Source of the DNA: Paraburkholderia sp. UYCP14C
Lineage (GTDB): Bacteria > Pseudomonadota > Gammaproteobacteria > Burkholderiales > Burkholderiaceae
NCBI RefSeq assembly: GCF_004197395.1
Contig: NZ_SELS01000028.1
Span: 38,128-102,127 of the forward strand
Direction of reading: 5' to 3'
DNA: 64,000 nucleotides
Position 1 is the stretch's first letter. Each line of letters opens with the position of its first letter. Of the stretch, positions 61,351 through 64,000 are shown one piece after another. Under the pieces are notes generated by a model. That model was not told the origin of the DNA. It saw only the letters and a program-made list of their open reading frames with translations, and did not search any database. The position numbers and the translations under genes were made by a program.

Positions 61351-61524
61351 ATGACCCTGCTCATCTATCTGGTCGGATGGATCATTTTCATTGGCGGCGT
61401 CGCGTGGGGATTGATGGCGCTGCATGTCGCGCAGCACATCATTGCTATCGTGGCGGTGATACTGCTCGGCATCGCGGTGATCACGGGTGCTACGCGAGCG
61501 CGTAGTCGCGATCGGTCGTCGTAG
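61351..61524 (+). CDS. Small membrane protein
   Basis: A 57-residue protein with two hydrophobic helices (LIYLVGWIIFIGGVAWGLMAL and HIIAIVAVILLGIAVITGA) and a basic tail. AAGGAG lies 7-8 bp before the ATG. Resembles stress-associated small membrane proteins in overall layout; no family recognised. Confidence 0.75.
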   Translation: MTLLIYLVGWIIFIGGVAWGLMALHVAQHIIAIVAVILLGIAVITGATRARSRDRSS

Positions 61525-61868
61525 GCGTAGGTAGAGGCATAGGGTTTGGGTGGCCGGATCTCTCTCTTCATGTTTCGAGACCTGTCATCGGCGGGAGTCG
61601 CCGCGGCGATGCGCATCGGCGACGACACGTATTTCAATCCCGCGCAATAGGCCGTCGACTTCGCTCACGCAGCGCAGGCAAGTGGCGCGGCGTTACGGCC
61701 GAACACAAATCGATTGGCAGATTGGGAACCCGCCCGTGGCCGGACGACGAATTGATCAGGCAGTCCGCGTGGCAGTACCGTCATTTCTACGGTGCGAGAT
61801 AACTCAGGCACCGGCGTGTTCTTCAACGCGTCCGGGCCTTGCGCGCGCCGGGCGTCGACGTGGTGTCA
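61525..61868. other. 344-bp region, possible decayed sequence
   Basis: Several short open frames, including one from 61570 (MFRDLSSAGVAAAMRIGDDTYF) that ends at a TAG after 26 codons. No family motif or ribosome site is evident. It may be a gene remnant; I make no call. Confidence 0.4.
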
Positions 61869-62141
61869 TCAGCTGTGGTGCTCCGCGGTGATTTGCGGAA
61901 TGATGTGCCTCGATAGGGCGACGCACATAATGATGACCGGCACCAGAAATGCAAGCGTTGCGGCCTCGATGTGGCCTGCAGTGCCGGGGAACGCCATTAA
62001 CAGCACCGCGGCGACAATCGGTCCGGCTGCGAGCGTGCCGATCAGACTGGCCCACCACAATTTTCCGTTGACTTCCGTTGTCGCAACGATCGCGGCTAAC
62101 GAAACCCCAAAGACGAAAAAACCTGCAAGCGCGTCCATCAT
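61869..62141 (-). CDS. Small membrane protein, unknown
   Basis: A 90-residue protein with three hydrophobic segments: ALAGFFVFGVSLAAIVATTEV, LWWASLIGTLAAGPIVAAVLLMAF and AATLAFLVPVIIMCVALS. GGAG precedes the double ATG (62141/62138). No family recognised. Confidence 0.68.
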   Translation of the reverse strand: MMDALAGFFVFGVSLAAIVATTEVNGKLWWASLIGTLAAGPIVAAVLLMAFPGTAGHIEAATLAFLVPVIIMCVALSRHIIPQITAEHHS

Positions 62142-62356
62142 TTGTCTCCGTGCAGATCTCCTTGGGAAATTCTATGGAGAAAGGGCGTCCGACGCGTTGG
62201 AATCGGCACCGAAGTGTGTGGCAGTCCACATATCGAGCCCAAAGGGAAGCCGCTTGACCAAACCGGGACCCGAATTCGTCACAAAGATTTGCTAACTGTC
62301 GATTCCCGGCGAGCGGCGAGATAGTTGGGCTGCGAGAGCGGGCTCTGCCAGCGGCT

Positions 62357-62896
62357 CTACGGCAGCGCTTCCAACGTTTTCTTCAGCCGCGCGACCGCCT
62401 CGTCGGACTCCTGCTGGATTCGCGCGCGCACGAACAGGACATTCGCTGCCGCAAACCATAGTGACGGGGAGCGGTACACGAACACACGCTCAAATCGTGT
62501 CCCGGACGCTACGGGCGTCAGCGAGTAGCGCACCGTGCCGGCGGGCTTGCCATCTATCTTGCCGATAATGACCCATTTACGCGGACGGTCCCGCACGGCA
62601 ACCGTCCACACGACGCTGCCCCGCCGACCCGCCACGCGAAATTCTTCCGTAACCTGTTCGCCAACGCTCAACGGGTGATCGGTCGCCCCTCTTACCGATA
62701 GCGAAGACGGGTGCCAGTCGGGCCAGTGCGCGGGTGTCGTCACGTAGTCGAAAACCGCCGAATCCGGCCGCTCGATCGAGGTCACGGTGACGATCTCCGT
62801 CGTCAGGTCGACGGACTCAGGCAACGGTAGAGCAAGCAGGGCAGCGACCGCAACGGCTGCCAGGATAGCGCCAATCCATCTCAATGGCCGTTTCAT
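62357..62896 (-). CDS. SRPBCC-fold protein with N-terminal membrane anchor
   Basis: A 179-residue protein: MKRPLRWIGAILAAVAVAALLALPL (signal or anchor) then a START/SRPBCC-like domain: IERPDSAVFDYVTTPAHWPDWHPSSLSVRG, LSVGEQVTEEFRVAGRRGSVVWTVAVRD, PAGTVRYSLTPVASGTRFERVFVYRSP. This matches polyketide-cyclase/dehydrase-type lipid-binding proteins. The frame to 63070 is not supported; 62896 fits a signal. Ligand unknown. Confidence 0.78.
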   Translation of the reverse strand: MKRPLRWIGAILAAVAVAALLALPLPESVDLTTEIVTVTSIERPDSAVFDYVTTPAHWPDWHPSSLSVRGATDHPLSVGEQVTEEFRVAGRRGSVVWTVAVRDRPRKWVIIGKIDGKPAGTVRYSLTPVASGTRFERVFVYRSPSLWFAAANVLFVRARIQQESDEAVARLKKTLEALP

Positions 62897-63134
62897 CTGC
62901 GACTCTGCGAAGTATCGGGCACACGCGGACTGCCGGGCCTCTAAACAGCGCCGAAAACACCGCGGCTTCCACAACCGGATAGCGGCGAAGCCGGACGTAG
63001 ATCGATAGATCGAAGCTCGCGCGCCGTGCGCCGATATTACCGCATTGCTTCGCTCGTTCCGACCAGTCATCGGGATTCACGCCGTGCCGTCAGTCGCGCC
63101 CAATCGACGGGAGTGCCCGTTCGCGACGCCCGGC

Positions 63135-63827
63135 TCAAAGATACGTGAAAACGTCGCTCGCCAGATTGCGCAGTTCGTCGAACTGCATGATGAGTTGGAT
63201 GCTCAGAATAAAGGCCAGCATCGCTGAAGGCGATGGGTGGCGTTCGATCCAGCGCAGCAGCGGAGTCGCGTAGCGCACGCGGATCGCATCTCTCGTCATG
63301 ATCCAGGTGATCGCAATCCCCATGACGGCACCCATGAGCAAATCGCTCGGGTAGTGAAAGCCGAGATAGGCGCGCGGGACGCAAATGAAAAGTACGGTAT
63401 AGATCAGCGCCAGCACACCGATGCGCCGCTCCACGAGGAAGATGCCGGTGGCGATGGCCATCCATAGCATTGCGTGATCGCTTGGGAACGAACTCCAATC
63501 TGCCAGGGCCGCACCCGTGGTCGCACTGCTTGCGAACTGCAGATGAAGTTCGGTGTTGTAGAGAGGGCGCGCTCTGAACGGCAACCAGTGAGTCAGCAGT
63601 CTTGCGACGAAAAACGCCACGATGCCGCTGAGAAGTGTCGCGACAAGCAATTCGCGCCGCCATGCGCGCCGCTCGTCTTGCTGGAACCACATCCACCACA
63701 GCACGGGAATCAGAACGAGGCCTTTGCAGGTGTACAGGCCGGCGATGGCTTGTATGGACTGGGTCGAGAAATGGCTGAAATGGATGGTGGACAGATATGT
63801 TTCGATAGACGAATCGACGCTATTCAT
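63135..63827 (-). CDS. PAP2-family membrane phosphatase
   Basis: A 230-residue membrane protein with PAP2 motifs: FRARPLYN (RP of motif 1), FPSDHAMLW (PSxH of motif 2), and VPRAYLGFHYPSDLLMG (SRxxxxxH-like motif 3). About six hydrophobic helices. It likely removes phosphate from lipid phosphates such as undecaprenyl-pyrophosphate or phosphatidic acid. ATG 63827 chosen over 63857. The remaining 173 bp to the window end show nothing certain. Confidence 0.85.
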   Translation of the reverse strand: MNSVDSSIETYLSTIHFSHFSTQSIQAIAGLYTCKGLVLIPVLWWMWFQQDERRAWRRELLVATLLSGIVAFFVARLLTHWLPFRARPLYNTELHLQFASSATTGAALADWSSFPSDHAMLWMAIATGIFLVERRIGVLALIYTVLFICVPRAYLGFHYPSDLLMGAVMGIAITWIMTRDAIRVRYATPLLRWIERHPSPSAMLAFILSIQLIMQFDELRNLASDVFTYL

Positions 63828-64000
63828 TTTCTGGTCTTTTCTATGAGCCAGTCGCAACCTAACAGGCTGTTGAAAAGCGCCTCGTCATGAGGACCGAAGC
63901 GATGATCAGGAGTGTTTCGCGTGCAATTTCCAGCTGAAATCCGGATGCGCCGATCAGTTTGCGCAGGCAACGCGCCTGAGCGGGGTTGCCAGGCCTCGCA

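Noticed and set aside
63860-63900. Possible insertion-sequence end (CAGGCTGTTGAAAA)
   Set aside because: This short string resembles sequence next to some transposases, but no transposase or matching inverted repeat is visible before the window ends.

Overview
The window looks like a chromosomal stretch of a high-GC betaproteobacterium of the Burkholderia/Paraburkholderia group. The reasons are the base composition, families I associate with Burkholderiaceae (DUF3564, DUF3562), a low-oxygen gene cluster with Burkholderia-type content, polyhydroxybutyrate (PHB) genes, and the mix of LysR, MFS and sulfonate genes. I see no rRNA, tRNA, CRISPR array or intact insertion sequence.

Layout. 1-7.7 kb: a plus-strand sugar-acid catabolic operon (zinc dehydrogenase, mannitol-dehydrogenase-family reductase, MFS transporter, altronate/galactarate-type dehydratase, FMN 2-hydroxyacid oxidase, FAD-linked oxidase) that fits an L-galactonate/uronate to 2-keto-3-deoxygluconate route. 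7.9-9.4 kb: DUF4142 protein, cupredoxin and ECF sigma factor in one coupled operon. 9.5-15.8 kb: a tightly coupled minus-strand seven-gene cassette (alpha/beta hydrolase, acetoacetate-decarboxylase-fold protein, three small membrane proteins, patatin-like protein, cholesterol-oxidase-like GMC oxidoreductase). 16.4-17.8 kb: a lone TIR-domain protein with an unrecognised C-terminal region, in AT-richer DNA; this is the best candidate for an undescribed, possibly defence-related, protein. 17.9-20.3 kb: an NTF2-like protein and a PBP4-type lipoprotein.

20.4-32.5 kb: a low-oxygen persistence island resembling the lxa (low-oxygen-activated) locus known from Burkholderia cenocepacia. It holds a cytochrome c, a zinc alcohol dehydrogenase, five universal stress proteins, a PAS histidine kinase, a lone receiver protein, an FNR protein with the exact four-cysteine spacing of E. 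coli FNR, PhaB, a possible phasin, an intracellular PHB depolymerase, a short ribosome-hibernation-like protein and small orphans. Six TTGAY-N4-RTCAA boxes lie in its intergenic regions, and a seventh lies upstream of a DUF3562 gene at 52.3 kb. I infer that the FNR protein drives them as a regulon.

32.5-35.0 kb: a gene graveyard beside an intact MFS transporter, with a transketolase stub, a scrambled and partly inverted short-chain dehydrogenase, a LysR fragment and an amidohydrolase tail. 35-42 kb: envelope and accessory genes (PRC-barrel protein, GYP-repeat lipoprotein, orphan SsuA-like binding protein, PF04185 phosphoesterase, EamA transporter with a histidine-rich tail). 42.8-49.7 kb: a DUF4336 protein, then a sulfur cluster (SsuA-like binding protein, LysR regulator, four-domain rhodanese, cysteine-dioxygenase-like enzyme, class II aldolase, SsuD-like monooxygenase). 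50-55 kb: GlcG-like protein, orphan PstS behind a Pho box, DUF3562, and a LysR/DHA2 exporter pair. 55-64 kb: a large MGH1-type glucosidase, a class II UvrA, small membrane proteins, an SRPBCC protein and a PAP2 phosphatase.

All calls come from reading the sequence and recalling family motifs; no database search was run.
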